Assembly (NCBI GenBank): GCA_022376515.1
Contig: WTXI01000424.1
Coordinates: 1-27,341 of the forward strand
Length of the DNA: 27,341 bases
Origin: Lactifluus volemus
Taxonomy: Eukaryota; Basidiomycota; Agaricomycetes; Russulales; Russulaceae
Direction: 5' to 3'
Shown here: one piece after another, positions 11,525 to 23,264 of the stretch
Layout: each line of letters starts with the position of its first letter
How positions within the stretch are numbered: the first letter of the stretch is position 1
Position numbers and translations under genes: made by a program
The notes under the pieces: model-generated
Told to the model about the DNA's origin: nothing
The model's input: the letters and a program-made list of their open reading frames with translations, nothing else
The model's database searches: none

Positions 11525-12749
11525 AGTTGTGATAGCCTACTACGAGTGGGCGTAAAGTAGGAATTCGTGTCGCAACGTTGTAGGGGAGAGGTTTTATGTT
11601 ATCTACGGAAAGTACTCGGGAGACCGGAGTGATTCGCGTCGGAATTGAGCCGAACAGAAAAAGTCAAACGATAAGCGACTCTCTTCCATGAATGGATTGG
11701 CTTATTGGGGATGGGGTTTATTGATAACTGCATATGGTTAGGTTCATGTCTACGTACAGTATTCGGAAACTTTTGCTCGGTTGTTCAGTATTACGGTACT
11801 GATCATGATAACATCATGACTCGGACGTTACTGCCATGCCACTTCGACAGCCCGCTATAGTTCACAGTGCTTAGCCCATACCCACCATGAGTAATCAGAG
11901 AGTGTGGGTCACGACAGAGCACCTCTTCTGCTGCATATGTTCTTGCCAGTGGCAGTATGTACTAAAATCATGTATTTGGAGATATACAATATAGCCTAGT
12001 TCAAACTACTAGTGACATACCTCATAGCTGCCGACTCGGAGCCTACTGTAGCTTTTCGATTACTTGATTTCATAAACCCATTGAATGATTGAGATTCGGT
12101 GATATATGGGATTTTCCTGGTAACTAAGTCGATGGATCCCAAAAACCTGTATGGGTTACGACGAGTCAACGAGACATATGAAGACGCTGGAAGACCATGT
12201 ATCGATTTTTGTGTGGTCGGCGACGTTAACATTTTCAATAACCAGCCCTAAAATTGATGGGTACAACGACATGGCTATAATGTGATGGCAGAATTCGACT
12301 TTCCAGTGACAAACAACTTTTTACAGTGTGATGTGTATGAGGGAAGGCCATAGTTGTAACAAGGCAACGCAGTACAGGAGAGGTAAAAACTAGGTGGCGA
12401 CAAACAGACAATGAATTTGGGTTGTTGAAATGACTGGCGTACGGGAATAGAAAGAGCGATCATATGTTGAACGATGCTGATAGAATCCGTAAAGAGTATG
12501 TGGATGACGACTACAGCGAGGCATGGGCCGTCCACGGAGAACAGTGTACAACTAAACAATTACAGTAATTGCAGAGCTTCGAACGTGCGAGCTAGACCAT
12601 GCGTTAAAAATCTTGTGGACTTGGCAAAAGACAGTGTGCATGTCGATGAAAACCAAAGACGACGACAACCGAGCAAAAAGGAGCGAAGAAGCAACCCCAG
12701 ACGTTTCATCCACTTCCAGAGCGGATCTTTGTACCGATGTCAAATGATG
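11525..12749. other. spacer with no recognised gene
   Basis: It lies upstream of the SDR gene and downstream of the RRM gene, both on the minus strand. Frames of 63-129 codons occur on both strands between 11996 and 12863 but overlap each other and show no domain or splice chain. I see no repeat. Confidence 0.45.
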
Positions 12750-15433
12750 TCACTTCATGAGCCATGGTCGGATCGGTCTTGTCAGCTCCATGTTCTTCAT
12801 TGTATGCACCGAAGCTGTCGCCGGGGTGGGAAACGATCCGAAGAAGGGGGTAGACGGGCTTAGTGTGGATGGTGTGCGTGAGGATGCGGGTGACGATGAG
12901 TTATACGTGAGCGCTGGGGAAGGTATGAGGAATGGTGAATCGGCAACTGAATTATGAGGATGCATCAGCTTGACGTCGGTATCTATCTCGCGATTGATAG
13001 GTTGTTCTGTCGGAGCCCCACCGATGTTAAGCTTCCCTACATGACTTCGATCCCCGATCCCAGCGCCTGGCGGAAGAGTGGGAGAAAGGATGCCGTTCAA
13101 CCGCAAGCTGACGGCTCCTGTGTTGTGGGTGGCATTCGTAGCACCGACAGTAAAGTGTGGAGGTAGAGTTGTCGAGCGCATATGGGCCGCCAGATTCTGC
13201 TGTTCCTCGCGCCGAGTCGAGACCGCAGATCGGCGCTATCAGAGACCAAATCCAGTGAATTAGACGGGTAAACGGCGGAGTCCTTGTCGGCGATGAGACT
13301 TGGGTCGTTATTCTTTAGTCCAATGTCTTTGGATGCAAGACCAAGAATTCTAGAATTAATTGCATTGGTGGTTCCATGTGGCTGCTGTTGACAAGACGGG
13401 AACGCAAGGTGTTGAGAACTGTGCGACATGCTGGCTTGATAGTCGTCGACCACTTCGGTGGGCAACAAGTCGACTGACAGACGGGAGGATAACACTGAAT
13501 TATAGCCGTGAGGTTGATCGAGACGAGGTGCCGATCCGCGAGGAATAAACTCTTTGGCAGGGAGTGCAGATCGCAGGCTGAGATTGTTCAGGGACCGTGG
13601 GAGCTCCTCAGCTTGATCGGAATGAAGAGACCGAGTCTGCATGGGACCTCCTGGTAGTGGGCTGTTACCCTGAGAACCGAAGAAGGCTCGCTTGTGCGCA
13701 TCGATTTCTGCGTGGAGGCGTGCCTGAAGGATGAGCTGTTGCTCGAGCGGTGTAAAACCATTAGCACCCGCGGCACGAGAAAGTGCGGAGAGGTCGATGT
13801 CGCTTCCCAAAGAAATAGGAAGCTCGGCAGGAGACTGCGAGTCGGTGCGCCCGTGAAGACGAGCAGGGACGGTACGCGAGGTCGTCGACAGGTTGTTTTC
13901 AGGTTCCGACTGCCCCAGCGACACAATGGGATGGGGAGGAAGCCTGCTGTGTTGATGATACTGCACTCCAGGGATGTCATGGACGTCGGCTTGGGACTGA
14001 GCGGACACGAGGCGACGCTGATCTGGGAGGTTGTTGGGATGATGCGGCGCACGGAGGTGACCTTGCATTTGTTGCCCCGCAAGTTGAGTAGAGCGGCCTG
14101 GGCATCGTAAGGCGCGCAGGTGAAGAATCGTCTCCGCGGCCCGATCGTTCGGAGCGCTGAAGATTATAGTATCAAGTAATGGAGAAAACGACACATAAAC
14201 ACGTACACGCAGCTCTCGTTGCTCGGCAGAGTCTGCGAAGCGTACCGAATTCGGCTCCCAGGATCATTCACCCTCTGACATACGCCCATGAAGACGCTTG
14301 ACGATCTCTTCACATGCAGCGCGCGTCTCTAGCCTATAATTGGTCAAATGGCAGATAGCCTGAACAGGCGAACGGCGAACCTAACAAAGCGATAGTTTCT
14401 AGGGGGATGGCTCAGCCTTGTCTGGAAGAATCGGCTACTCTTGATCGAGTAAGGGGTGACTAAAGCAGTCATAGTCTAGGTTATTGAAGAAACATGATTG
14501 AATGACGATAAAATGATCAAAGATGATAGATACACACTGTTTCGTCAATGTTCAAGGAAGGCCTTCGATGTAGAGGTTTGTACTAGTCTCGTCCTTCAGC
14601 CGTTCCATTCGTGACTTGAAGGAATCGCCATCTATTCCTGACAAGTGGGAGACTGGGGAAGCTGTGTTCCAGAGGATGTAATGGATGCATAGCGAGTGCC
14701 TGGGATAGGTGGAAGTTCTAAAGTGTAATATGATTGGGGGCCCCGAAGTGCAACATCAGGAGAAACTAGTACCTTGCAGAAAGACGGGTGGATGTTCCTA
14801 CACCGTCGAAGGGCTTCGATACACTTTTCCGCGCTCTCAATCGTTTCAAATCTATGAAGACTATAAGGCGAAGTAACCTAGAGTGAGCACTCGACTAGAC
14901 GCACAGAACAAAACCGTAACCGCTAATAAAGATCCCTCAACAAATGCAAGGGTGAGAATGATGATACACGTACGAGGGACGATCGCTCACGTGGCGGGTG
15001 AATGTCCGTACGCTAACAACACCACCGAAGTCCTTTGTAAGCGCGTAAAGTTGTTCCTCTGGGAAATTGGGGGGAAGGCCGTTGATATAAACGTTAGGGA
15101 TGCGCGACTCGTTAGGCTCTGCTTTAGTTACAGCGGGTACACAAGGAGGTTCAGGATCAACTTGAACGCTGGGAACCGAATGAGATAGAGTGGCTGGTGG
15201 CGTTGGTGGGTGGGCAGCCTCTGAAACACTGGCTACTGGAGAACTGGACGGTATGGTTGTGTAGAAGTGGCATTTGCGCCAGACGGTCTAGGAGGCGAAA
15301 TTGGAGGCTGAGGAGGGCTGGAGGAAGGCAGAGAGCGGGGAGAGGAACGCGGGTGAGAGACGGGGATAGAAGGATGCGATTGGAGGTAGGGGTTGAGGGT
15401 GTTGGAGGCTCTATAGTGGGCATAGGCAGACAA
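12750..15433 (-). CDS. two-RRM RNA-binding protein (Csx1/MSSP-like), frame-broken
   Basis: Probable post-transcriptional regulator with two RNA recognition motifs, resembling fission yeast Csx1 and animal MSSP/RBMS proteins. From the ATG at 15431-15433: a Ser/Pro-rich start (MSAYAHYRASNTLNPYLQS); RRM1 with RNP2 VYINGLPPNF (about 15090) and RNP1 GYGFVL (about 14920); RRM2 with NLYIEGLP (about 14565), KSSRFFQTRLSHPPR and RFVRLETRAACEEIVKRLHG; then SVRFADSAEQREL (about 14230) and a long low-complexity tail with FTPLEQQLILQARLHAEID and SRTPSTLSPSTPFFGSFP. Introns are evident at the GYGFVL exon and around 14356-14400, 14473-14540 and 14160-14212. The homologous frame breaks about eight times, each as one missing base: near 15251, 14556, 14281, 14271, 14250, 14110, 14076 and 13186. 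Several lie in short homopolymers (GGG, CCC, TTT). As given the sequence cannot encode the full protein; error or decay are both possible. Confidence 0.72.
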
Positions 15434-16327
15434 AGGATGATCTCTGCGTCCTAGAAGGATGTAGCGCGCGAGGTTGGGTGGAGAAGGGTATTGAAGAATG
15501 TGAAGAGAATAGGATTATATGCTGCAGATGTGGGGAGAGAAGGAGGGGGGGATAACAGAATGGGAGAGACATTGGTACTTATAACGGGAGGACGGCCGGG
15601 AAAAGAACGATGAATCGATGAACGGTTACATTACACGGTCCGCGGATGTCGAAACATGTGTTATCAAGAAGACTCATTTTGGGATGTTTGATCCACTTCT
15701 GGCACAGTCACCCTTCAACAGAAGCACGTTGCACGTCAAATATCAGCGTCAAGAAAGGCTAAATCTTTACCACACTCGTCTTTATGCATAAAGGAAGCAT
15801 CTTGGCTTTGATCGTCTCCTCGCGCGGACGTTAAAGCTAGCTGATCGATTGGTTGACGATCGGGGGGTAGCATCCTTTGTCCCCGGAGCTTTCACGGTTG
15901 TGACTCCAAGTTGGGTAATTACTCTCGTTCGGAAAGGACCCGACGTCGCAGAGGTTAATACCGAGTAAGCAAAAGGGAACACCAATCGTTCCACGTTTGA
16001 CACGAAAAGTTTGTTGACAGTTTGTCTATCAATAAAAGGCACGTGAATGAAATCTGTCTGTTATGGCAGGCCAAACGCGCCTCCTATTTCAGGAATGTTT
16101 TTTTTGTGGGTCCATATTGACATATACCGTTTCCAGTGTAGGTCCATGTTACACTCTCGCAGGTCCCCTTCGTTTCCTTTCAACCCCTCGAGTACGCCAC
16201 TTGACACTGTTCTTCGCGAAAGGACGCGGGAGCGAATAAAAACCATGACTTGGGTCATTCTCGAACTCCCCCACCTTTTCTACCCTCCTTTATACATTTC
16301 TAACAAATAACAAATATCAATTACGCG
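15434..16327. other. divergent intergenic region
   Basis: About 0.9 kb between the RRM gene (-) and the membrane-protein gene (+), so it should hold both promoters. Two open frames overlap on opposite strands (15782-16042 -, 16047-16310 +) with no family signal. An AT-rich stretch with ATAAAAAC (16216-16223) and TTTATACATTTC (16289-16300) precedes the ATG at 16328 and may hold core promoter elements. Confidence 0.45.
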
Positions 16328-17033
16328 ATGCATTCAGTTCGCACTCTTCTCGGCATCGCACGCTTACCTACATCCATTCCTTCCGCCGATCGCGAGGCCC
16401 AGCGTCAGCTTGCTTCCCGCGCAGAGCTTCGAACGTCTATTTATCTTCCTCAGTCCCCTCCTCTTCGCACTTGTGCCCGGGGCACGATTGCTTCCCTTCC
16501 TTTTGATTCGACACTCAGCCGCTCGGCTGTAGATGCTTACTTTGACACCATTCCTTCTAATCTTTCCCGTGGCACAATTTTATCCCGCCACGACCTACCC
16601 CCGCTATCTAGCACACTTTCACCTACTCATGACTATCCTCCCTTGGTATCCCTCACTATTCTGGAGGATGAGGTGGATCTTCCGTCTTATTCTGAGCATA
16701 TCGGTCCTTGCGATGACGGCAAACCCTTTCTTCTTGCGCAATTTTTGTTCAAGTATGGATTCTGTTAGTCATCTCTCTCCGCTGTCAGGACATTTGAATT
16801 TAATTTTCATCGCACAGTTTTTCCGCCGTTCTGGTTTGTTTCGCTCATCATATTGATCGTTTCCCTCTCCCAAATTGGGAGCCTCACAAATCTGAGGCTG
16901 ACCGTGCTTCTCTGCTACAACGTATCCGCGTTGCGGAACTAATGTGGGCACGCTGCAGCCTCTGCGCGCCAGCGTTCTGTTGTGCCTCATCGTGATCACA
17001 GTTGTGGTTGTCCTGGCTGTCAAGCACGTCTGA
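16328..17033 (+). CDS. small two-helix membrane protein, basidiomycete-specific, frame-broken
   Basis: A conserved mushroom protein of unknown function. Exon 1 (16328-16763) encodes a hydrophilic Ser/Pro-rich region ending EDEVDLPSYSEHI and LAQFLFKYGF. A 54-nt intron (16764-16817) leads to exon 2, which begins FPPFWFVSLIILI, a membrane segment. A family-like linker follows (FPLPNWEPHKSEADRASLL, RVAELMWARCSL) and a second membrane segment (VLLCLIVITVVVVLAVKHV) before the TGA at 17031-17033. The pattern KYGF-FPPFW, W-x-E-x-x-R linker, WARC, then a C-terminal helix is one I associate with short Agaricomycete membrane proteins. Two one-base losses, near 16851 and near 16962, separate the three pieces of exon 2. 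As given, the reading frame would stop early. Confidence 0.6.
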
Positions 17034-18281
17034 TGAACCTGGATGATCCACCGTTGTGGCCTCAAATCTATATACCCTTACACTTCAAGTTTCCCTCGTT
17101 TAACATTTCATCTTTGTAACCTCATATGCACGCTCCCTACCACTCACTCACATCACGAAAGTTTAACGTTAACAATGACACTCTACAATGTAGTCTAGCT
17201 GCAATGGTGTATATTAGTTTGCCGCCAGACTAACCTTTGGATTAATTGAACTTCTATGCACCATGGCGTGATTTCGGAGATTTGAGCATTAAAGGCCATA
17301 ACAGAGACAAAATTCAATCAGCCGTCAAAAATGCTCAAACTTCGGTACAGTACTACTGTTTTTGTAAGGCATCACGTGAATCAGGCACCGATCCTCTCCT
17401 GCTCCTCGCCATAACTTAGAACTCTATAGCGTGAGGTGAATTTGATGATAGACACTGTTGACGCGTTATGTTAACAAGCTTCGATCGAGTGCATGGTGGA
17501 CATTATCGAATTCATGATTGCAAGCATTTGCTCCCATCAGGAAATTGTGCAAAAGATTTTTCACTTTTTCAAGCAGAACTAAATTAAAAAAAAATTCCCT
17601 TTTTTGTGCTATGGAATGCCTGTAAATCCAACTTCCAGCTTTTTTTCAACTGTTTTTTTACCATTTTTTGAAAATACAGCAGAAAGCAACTTTTGGGATT
17701 TCTAGGTTACTTTTATCCTTTTTGCGACTTTGTATCCTTTTTTTGGCTTGCTCAAGCTCGCACAAGTTTTACGCAGGTTTCCTGCCTCGACTCGGAAGGG
17801 CCGCGGAAATGGCCGTTTTGGTTTAATAGTGAATGACTTCTTGTGCCGTAGTTCTCAAGGCTCGCGCACGTGTACATAAACAGATACTAAGCGAGCCACG
17901 CCATTGGACGATTAATGCGTTGGGTGCAATCCAGACGACAACACGGGACTGACTTTCCCAGCGATGAAAGAACATGTGAGGAATGTTCAACGTCGAACGC
18001 GGGGTAAGATGATAGATAACGCAAAAAGTTAGGGTACTAGTAACATGATCAAGAAAGAGAGAACGTGATACTATAAGTGCAATCGACCTGGGTTCGTAGA
18101 AGCCCTCCGGAGAACTATGACATCCAGGACATAATTTCCTTCCACAATCGGATGAAAGCCCACCACAGATGAGCGTCAAGTGAAATGTTAGACACCATAA
18201 AATTGAGGTCATAGTACAATGAAAGGGAGAACGTGGGACAATGATATGATCCGTTGGTTTTCGGAGAGGGAACCCAGTCGC
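17034..18281. other. AT-rich spacer with homopolymer-rich core
   Basis: No gene seen. Between about 17570 and 17760 the plus strand is packed with T-runs (CTTTTTTTCAACTG, CCTTTTTTTGG) and an A-run near 17586. Frames at 17823-18351 (-) up to 129 codons are downstream of the PLAC8 stop and partly overlap its last exon in other frames; they carry no domain. Confidence 0.45.
17570..17760. repeat. T-rich low-complexity tract
   Basis: A run of closely spaced poly-T blocks of 5-8 bases, including two similar phrases (ATCCTTTTTGCGAC and ATCCTTTTTTTGGC) about 20 bases apart. It is unlike the flanking sequence. It could be a decayed mobile-element end or simple-sequence drift; no terminal repeats were found. 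Confidence 0.4.
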
Positions 18282-18950
18282 TCAGGAGAAACTGTTCTCC
18301 TCCAGCTGAAGTTCGCGTTGTTCTTGTGTGAGCGCACACGGACGACAACACAAGACGGTCGAGCAGTCACTACCGCCAGTGCCACGAATGTTATAACGTT
18401 TGCGGATGTCGGCGCGATTGCCCATCTGGGCGCTTGGTGAGATGACCTACTCGCGATTTATCGTTATTACAACTGAACGTACCTGCAGCACCCAGCAGAG
18501 GCTAGGAAAAGGTAGAGATATGCAACAGTAAAAGCAGCAATCTTCATTGAAGTTTTGACCCCCACCCTGTAGAGGAGTACCTCGATGCTGCAGATGACGG
18601 AGACGCTGCTTGTTCTGACTATAAACGACGCAGGGAAGCCAGGTAGCCCGACAGCCTGGGGGCAGAAGCTAGGTCAGCCGTTAACAGTAGACGTAGATCC
18701 GATTAGTTACGCACAAAGTCCCCAATCCGAGAAGCAGTCGAACAAATCATAGCTCCAGTCACGTAATCCATCCGCTCCAGTCTCGCGATTCAGGGCATTT
18801 TTGTTACCCCCTTCAACCATCGGACGAACGCCCTGAGAAATAAGAAAGCGCAAGTAAGTTGAAGTATACCGTGCTCGAGAAAAATCGGTGAATACAGACC
18901 TGAGGCTGGGTATTGATCAGTTCCTTCTTGGAATCCGCTGAACCTGACAT
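18282..18950 (-). CDS. PLAC8 (DUF614) family Cys-rich protein
   Basis: A PLAC8 protein, the family of plant FCR/PCR cadmium-resistance and cell-size regulators and animal placenta-specific 8; fungal members are mostly uncharacterised. Exons read downward: 18900-18950, 18715-18832, 18483-18655 and 18282-18425. They sum to 486 nt (161 aa) and all phases agree. The start MSGSADSKKELINTQPQ is followed by DWSYDLFDCFSDWGLC, then CCRATWLPCVVYSQNKQRL, a Cys pair block (DCCFYCC), PSLCWVLQMGNRADIRKRY and the C-terminal CCRPCALTQEQRELQLEE. The CCxxxxxPC block and CCRPCALTQE are the diagnostic elements. No frameshift is needed. The protein may sit at the membrane through its Cys-rich hydrophobic segments, as other members do. 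Introns are 49-68 nt. Confidence 0.88.
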
Positions 18951-21278
18951 GCAGACGAAGAGGGGTAAAGGGTAAATGTCGGGTGTGGTAACCGGAAAAC
19001 AAAAGGTCCGAAAGTTAAGTTCCTTATATGCGGGCAGCCACAGACAGATCGGCGCGAGACGCGCGTATTATATTGTCAGTTACGGGGAGACCCCTGATTA
19101 CAGTACACTCGGCATTGAGACAAGAAAGCAGAATTCATCGCTTTCAGCTTTACGGCATCACGACCTGACCAACGGGTAGCGCCGGCCAAGGCTTGACGAG
19201 GACAGAACTCCGTAAGGTTCTGACCGTATGTAGTACGTAGCACACCAGGTGGCGCAAGAATTCTGTACTATTTTGCAAATTGTCCATACAGACGTCACCA
19301 AGATGAATGCAAAGCGAATGCGGGCTAAACCGAGGATGGGTAGTCGTGGTGCTGGACCGCTCCACCGAACTTGATGGGAGAGTTGTGCACTCGAGTGAGG
19401 ATACCTGAACGAGCGGCTGATCCCTAAGATGCGTCCGAATATTTTTTCTTAAAGGGGCCGATCATATGATGCCTTGACTATACCTGGAATGGTGTTATGA
19501 AAAAACACGTTTCCGTTGGTTTCCCGACTCGTCCTCAGCTCTTTTACGATTCATTCCCATGCTTTGTGGACTAGGGTTGACGGCGTCTGGGCGCAGACTT
19601 ACTTGAGCGTCAACTGACGAGGCACACCGTCTTTCCCGGAATTATAATTATTATCGTACTTCTTATCTATGGCAGACCTGTTCCCTATCGCGGCCTTGCG
19701 CACACCGTTCCGGGTCATCTTGGTGCTTGTCCCATCGCACCATCCTATGCTATGTCGTTGAGCACCGTAGGAGTACCTGAAGAGACGACTATGACATTTG
19801 TCCATCAGATCCGGGTGCATCGCGCTCATCAAAAACTAGGGTGTTTCAGAACAGAAGACTCTCCCATTCTGCGATACTGCACCTGCGCGCGGTACTAACC
19901 TCCTTTGTGCTCACTCCGTTTTCCTCGCTCAATTCTTGTTCAATCACCACAAACTTTAGTATCTAGTACCATGTATGACCATTTTTTCTGATAGAAAATA
20001 GTGCTGTGTAGTGAAATGAAAAACAGCATGTTTGTCACGCCCTGTGTCGGAGTATATAATATTACCAAAATGGCAAGCTAAGAAATCTCGCGATCTATTT
20101 CAGGGCTAACCAAACGGAGTCTGAAATATATAACGTGTGATATAGCGTGAGTGAGCGCAAAGAGGGTTCCTGAGCACAGAGGTGCCACGAGTGTGCCACG
20201 CCAATAGTGTATTTTTTGTCTGGCGAACAACAACCGAGTTGCGAACTCATTTGCTCTAGCCAGTGCGCGCGCGATCGATTCAGAACACATTTTTATATTA
20301 TGCTCCCAAAAGTTTCATAGTATGACTTCCGGCGCTTCCCACACACCTCTACCCCGTGCCCGAGGCCTCAGGCGACATCTTTCAGGGTTGCTCGCCGAGC
20401 ATGTCCGAGGCGCTCAGGGGGGCATCATGATCGATGACTCCTCGATGACTTCCTTGTCGACAGAGAGGACCTGAGGTTGTACAGTATTGATGCTGTTTTT
20501 AGTTTGGAAAGAAGGCACGGGCATGAGTTAGCAGATACTCCTGATGTCAACCTGAACACCGTGGAGCATTGGGGGCAGGTGGACAAGGACCACGTTGAAA
20601 GGCGCTCTTTAGGCATGCATGAAACCCAGCTCACACGAGGAATGACGAGCGACGTCTGAAGGATGTGGCGCATCTCTAGGCGCGTGGTCCTTGCTTCCGC
20701 CGAGAACGAGACCGTTTCAGAGCGTTTTGGTTCTAGATTCAACCTAACGGTTAGTGCCATACCATTCTCATTTTATCTGTCCTCATTCCGCCGTCTTCGG
20801 CGCTCCTGCAATGCACTGGCGCGCCACGAGTTGTACGCTCTGCAGGCTACGGTCTTGTGAGGCCATCTCTTTACGCCTCGAAACTAGCGGTGCTGCACGG
20901 ATGCCTCCAGATTCGTAGAACCACGTAACCAATGTCCATAAGTACCGGTACAATGTTTTAGGACCTCCGAACTGTGCAGCAGAAGGAGTGGCGAGGCATC
21001 GACAAGTATCCACCGTGCCCGGACTCGCCCGGACGCCACATGGCATACTGATCATTATGCAGTCCATCGCTGCGGTGGGTCCCGGCACACGGAAAGACGA
21101 AAAGAGAAGGCCTGCTGCGGGAATCACGTGCTTACTGCGGGGTTGGAGAATCCTTGCCAAAAAAAGCTGGGTTCTTGGATTTTCGCGGCCGTAAGCTGTG
21201 CGCAGCAGCACTGGCTGCTAACGATACAATTAATAGCTTATAGGGAGGGCGGTCACTCACCTCTTTTTCATTCCTACC
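18951..21278. other. 2.3 kb without a recognised gene
   Basis: Frames up to 142 codons (20783-21211, -) overlap frames on the other strand, and none shows a domain. A plus-strand frame (20322-20474, MTSGASHTPLPRARG) and a minus-strand frame at 20425-20760 overlap, so at most one is real. The segment 20280-20330 upstream is AT-rich (TTTTTATATTATG). I could not build a spliced gene. Confidence 0.4.
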
Positions 21279-22210
21279 ATGATCATCCCAGAATCTGAAA
21301 TGAAATCCCCTTCCAAGGCATCTGATGCTGTCGAGCATCTACCTTCAAGTTACCCTGACCAGGTGAAATTAAAAAATCGATAATAGATCTAGCCTCTTGG
21401 CGCTCACAAGGGCCTCTTTTACAGGACCCTCCACCATACAGCCCCGTCGGGAAAGAACCGTCTATAAACTCTACGCGACCTTCAATTCTCCCTCCAGACC
21501 TTGCGCCGACGAATTATCTTCATATCAAGGAGAAGAATGGCCAGGTGAAGCAAAAAATTCTCCTCGATTTAGACGTACCTCGACCGCCGGCATCTGCTCT
21601 ACCAACTGAGGTAGATGGTCCGGACCTGTCCCATGTTAACATCTACTCGCACAACGGCTCTGTCAGCGGAGAGGTCTGGGTATACCGCGCAAAGCCACAG
21701 GATACCCCTGCGCGTGAACGCGTGCGCCTGCATTTCGGGAGTCACAACGGTGCTGTCAAAGCTCAAGTGGTGCGTATCTCGTGGGGGGATTCGTTTGGTT
21801 GCATCTCTCTCAACTACTGACCCCCTCCCCACCCGCAGCACCTTCATCCGGCGATGGTCGAGCCTCGCCCGTTCTTGAGCGTCGACGTAAGAGCACATAA
21901 TGGCTCAATTTCGATTTCGATACCGCGATCTTTTCGTGGGCAACTTACGCTTCACACCGACAATGGCTGTGTGCAGCTCTCATCTGCGCTTGCACCTCGC
22001 GCCGCAGCGCTGTCTAACGTTGACGGGACTCGTACCTTCTTCGTCGGTGAACGACCTAGCGGTGGCAAGTGGCACACCGGTGCAGGTAGAGATGACGAAG
22101 AAGTTGATGAGGTCATGGGTTGGTCCAAGAACGGGTCTGTGAGGGTATCATACGATGACGAAGATAAAGGTGGACTCTTGAGCTCGCTCTTCAAGGCTAT
22201 GGGTTTTTGA
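21279..22210 (+). CDS. DUF7330-containing protein
   Basis: A basidiomycete protein of unknown function with the beta-strand-repeat domain annotated as DUF7330. Exon 1 (21279-21362) encodes MIIPESEMKSPSKASDAV; introns are 21363-21424 (62 nt) and 21770-21838 (69 nt, branch site CTACTGACC). Exon 2 (21425-21769) begins DPPPYSPVGKEPS, then APTNYLHIKEKNGQVKQK, SHVNIYSHNGSVSGEVWVY and HFGSHNGAVKAQV. Exon 3 (21839-22210) has SVDVRAHNGSISISIPRSF, LTLHTDNGCVQLS, TRTFFVGERPSGGKW and KNGSVRVSYDDEDKG. The repeated NG[SQAC]V-type strand turns are the hallmark. The total is 801 nt (266 aa), intact. No signal peptide or membrane segment is seen, so it is probably cytosolic. Confidence 0.82.
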
Positions 22211-22602
22211 TAGCTAGACTTTTCACTTCTTAACTTGGTACCCTTTGTTATCGTCAGTCCCTTGCAATCGCTTGCGCGTCATACTCATGTTCCCCCTATC
22301 TACAGTGTGAAAAATACACCTTGGAGGATCGCACTAGCGGTGAACTAATTTTGGGGGTGGGCACAGCGCTTCGCCCAACAATTTGTGGATCCACATCGTA
22401 AAGTCAGGTTGGCGGCGTTGGCCCCACGTTTTGTTGGCCCCACTGCACGTGCATCAAATCAGTCCCGACCATCGATAAGATCACGTCAACGTGGCCTAAT
22501 TGGTACAGGAACAGACTTCGGTCATTCTTCTACTCCTAGTTCATACATCGCACAAGTAACTAACAAATATTTGACACTCCAACATAGAAACGTTAGCGTT
22601 GT
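22211..22602. other. convergent intergenic region
   Basis: Separates the 3' ends of the DUF7330 gene (+) and the cyclophilin gene (-), so it should hold both transcript ends. A frame at 22385-22606 (+) overlaps the cyclophilin stop and has no family signal. No clear polyadenylation hexamer cluster was seen. Confidence 0.5.
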
Positions 22603-23264
22603 TTAACAAGTGCCCGAGCCCGAGATGATAATTTTGGTCTTGGGCGTGCCAGATTGAGAGCCTTGCGACTCGATCACTTTGACGAGCTCCATACCCTGGA
22701 TAACCTCGCCTGATGACCAAGTCAGACGTATTGGTAAACAGCAAACGCAAAAGTGGCACTCACCGAAAACGACATGTTTTCCATCGAGCCAGGACGTCAC
22801 CACTGTGGTGATGAAGAACTGAGAGCCATTGGTATTGGGGCCAGCATTAGCCATGGAGAGAAGGCCAGGCTTGGTGTGGCAAATTTTAAAGTTTTCATCT
22901 GAACAGATAAATTATTGTTCCCTGCCAAAATGGAGCCTTTGGAACACTTACCAGCGAATTTCTCGCCGTAGATCGACTTGCCGCCCGTACCATTACCACG
23001 TGTGAAATCACCACCCTGCAACATGAACTGAGGGATCACACGGTGGAATCCAGATCCCTGGTAGCCAAAACCATTTTGGCCCGTGCAGAGCTCCCGGAAA
23101 TTTCTCGCGGTGTTGGGGACGACGTTGTCATATAACTGGAAAATGATTCTACCAGCTGGCTGGCCCCCGATTGTCACATCAAACTAGGGATAAGAACCAA
23201 GAAAAATGAGCACCGTAACAAATAAATTTGAAATGTGAGATAGTCATACGTAAACGTTGGACAT
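22603..23264 (-). CDS. cyclophilin A-type peptidyl-prolyl cis-trans isomerase
   Basis: Single-domain cytosolic cyclophilin, which speeds cis-trans isomerisation of X-Pro bonds and is the usual cyclosporin A target. Exons read downward: 23250-23264, 22952-23183, 22764-22898 and 22603-22709. They total 489 nt (162 aa), the normal size, with all phases consistent and good GTATGA, GTAAGT and GTGAGT donors. The start [18 protein letters not shown] matches the family. Active-site residues are all present: R53, F58, M59 and Q61 ([15 protein letters not shown]), F111 (SQFFI), and W119, L120 and H124 ([12 protein letters not shown]). The C-terminus [12 protein letters not shown] differs somewhat from the common ending. 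No signal peptide or retention signal is present, so the cytosol is the likely location. Intact. Confidence 0.95.

Noticed and set aside
13588..14110. Long frames on both strands inside the RRM gene (13588-14082 -, 13694-14110 +)
   Set aside because: They are other-frame shadows of the low-complexity C-terminal part of the RRM protein, although a short piece around 14080-14110 of one is the true frame between two base losses.
16769..17065. 98-codon minus-strand frame over exon 2 of the 16328 gene
   Set aside because: Antisense shadow; the plus strand explains the sequence with two membrane segments and a family-like linker.
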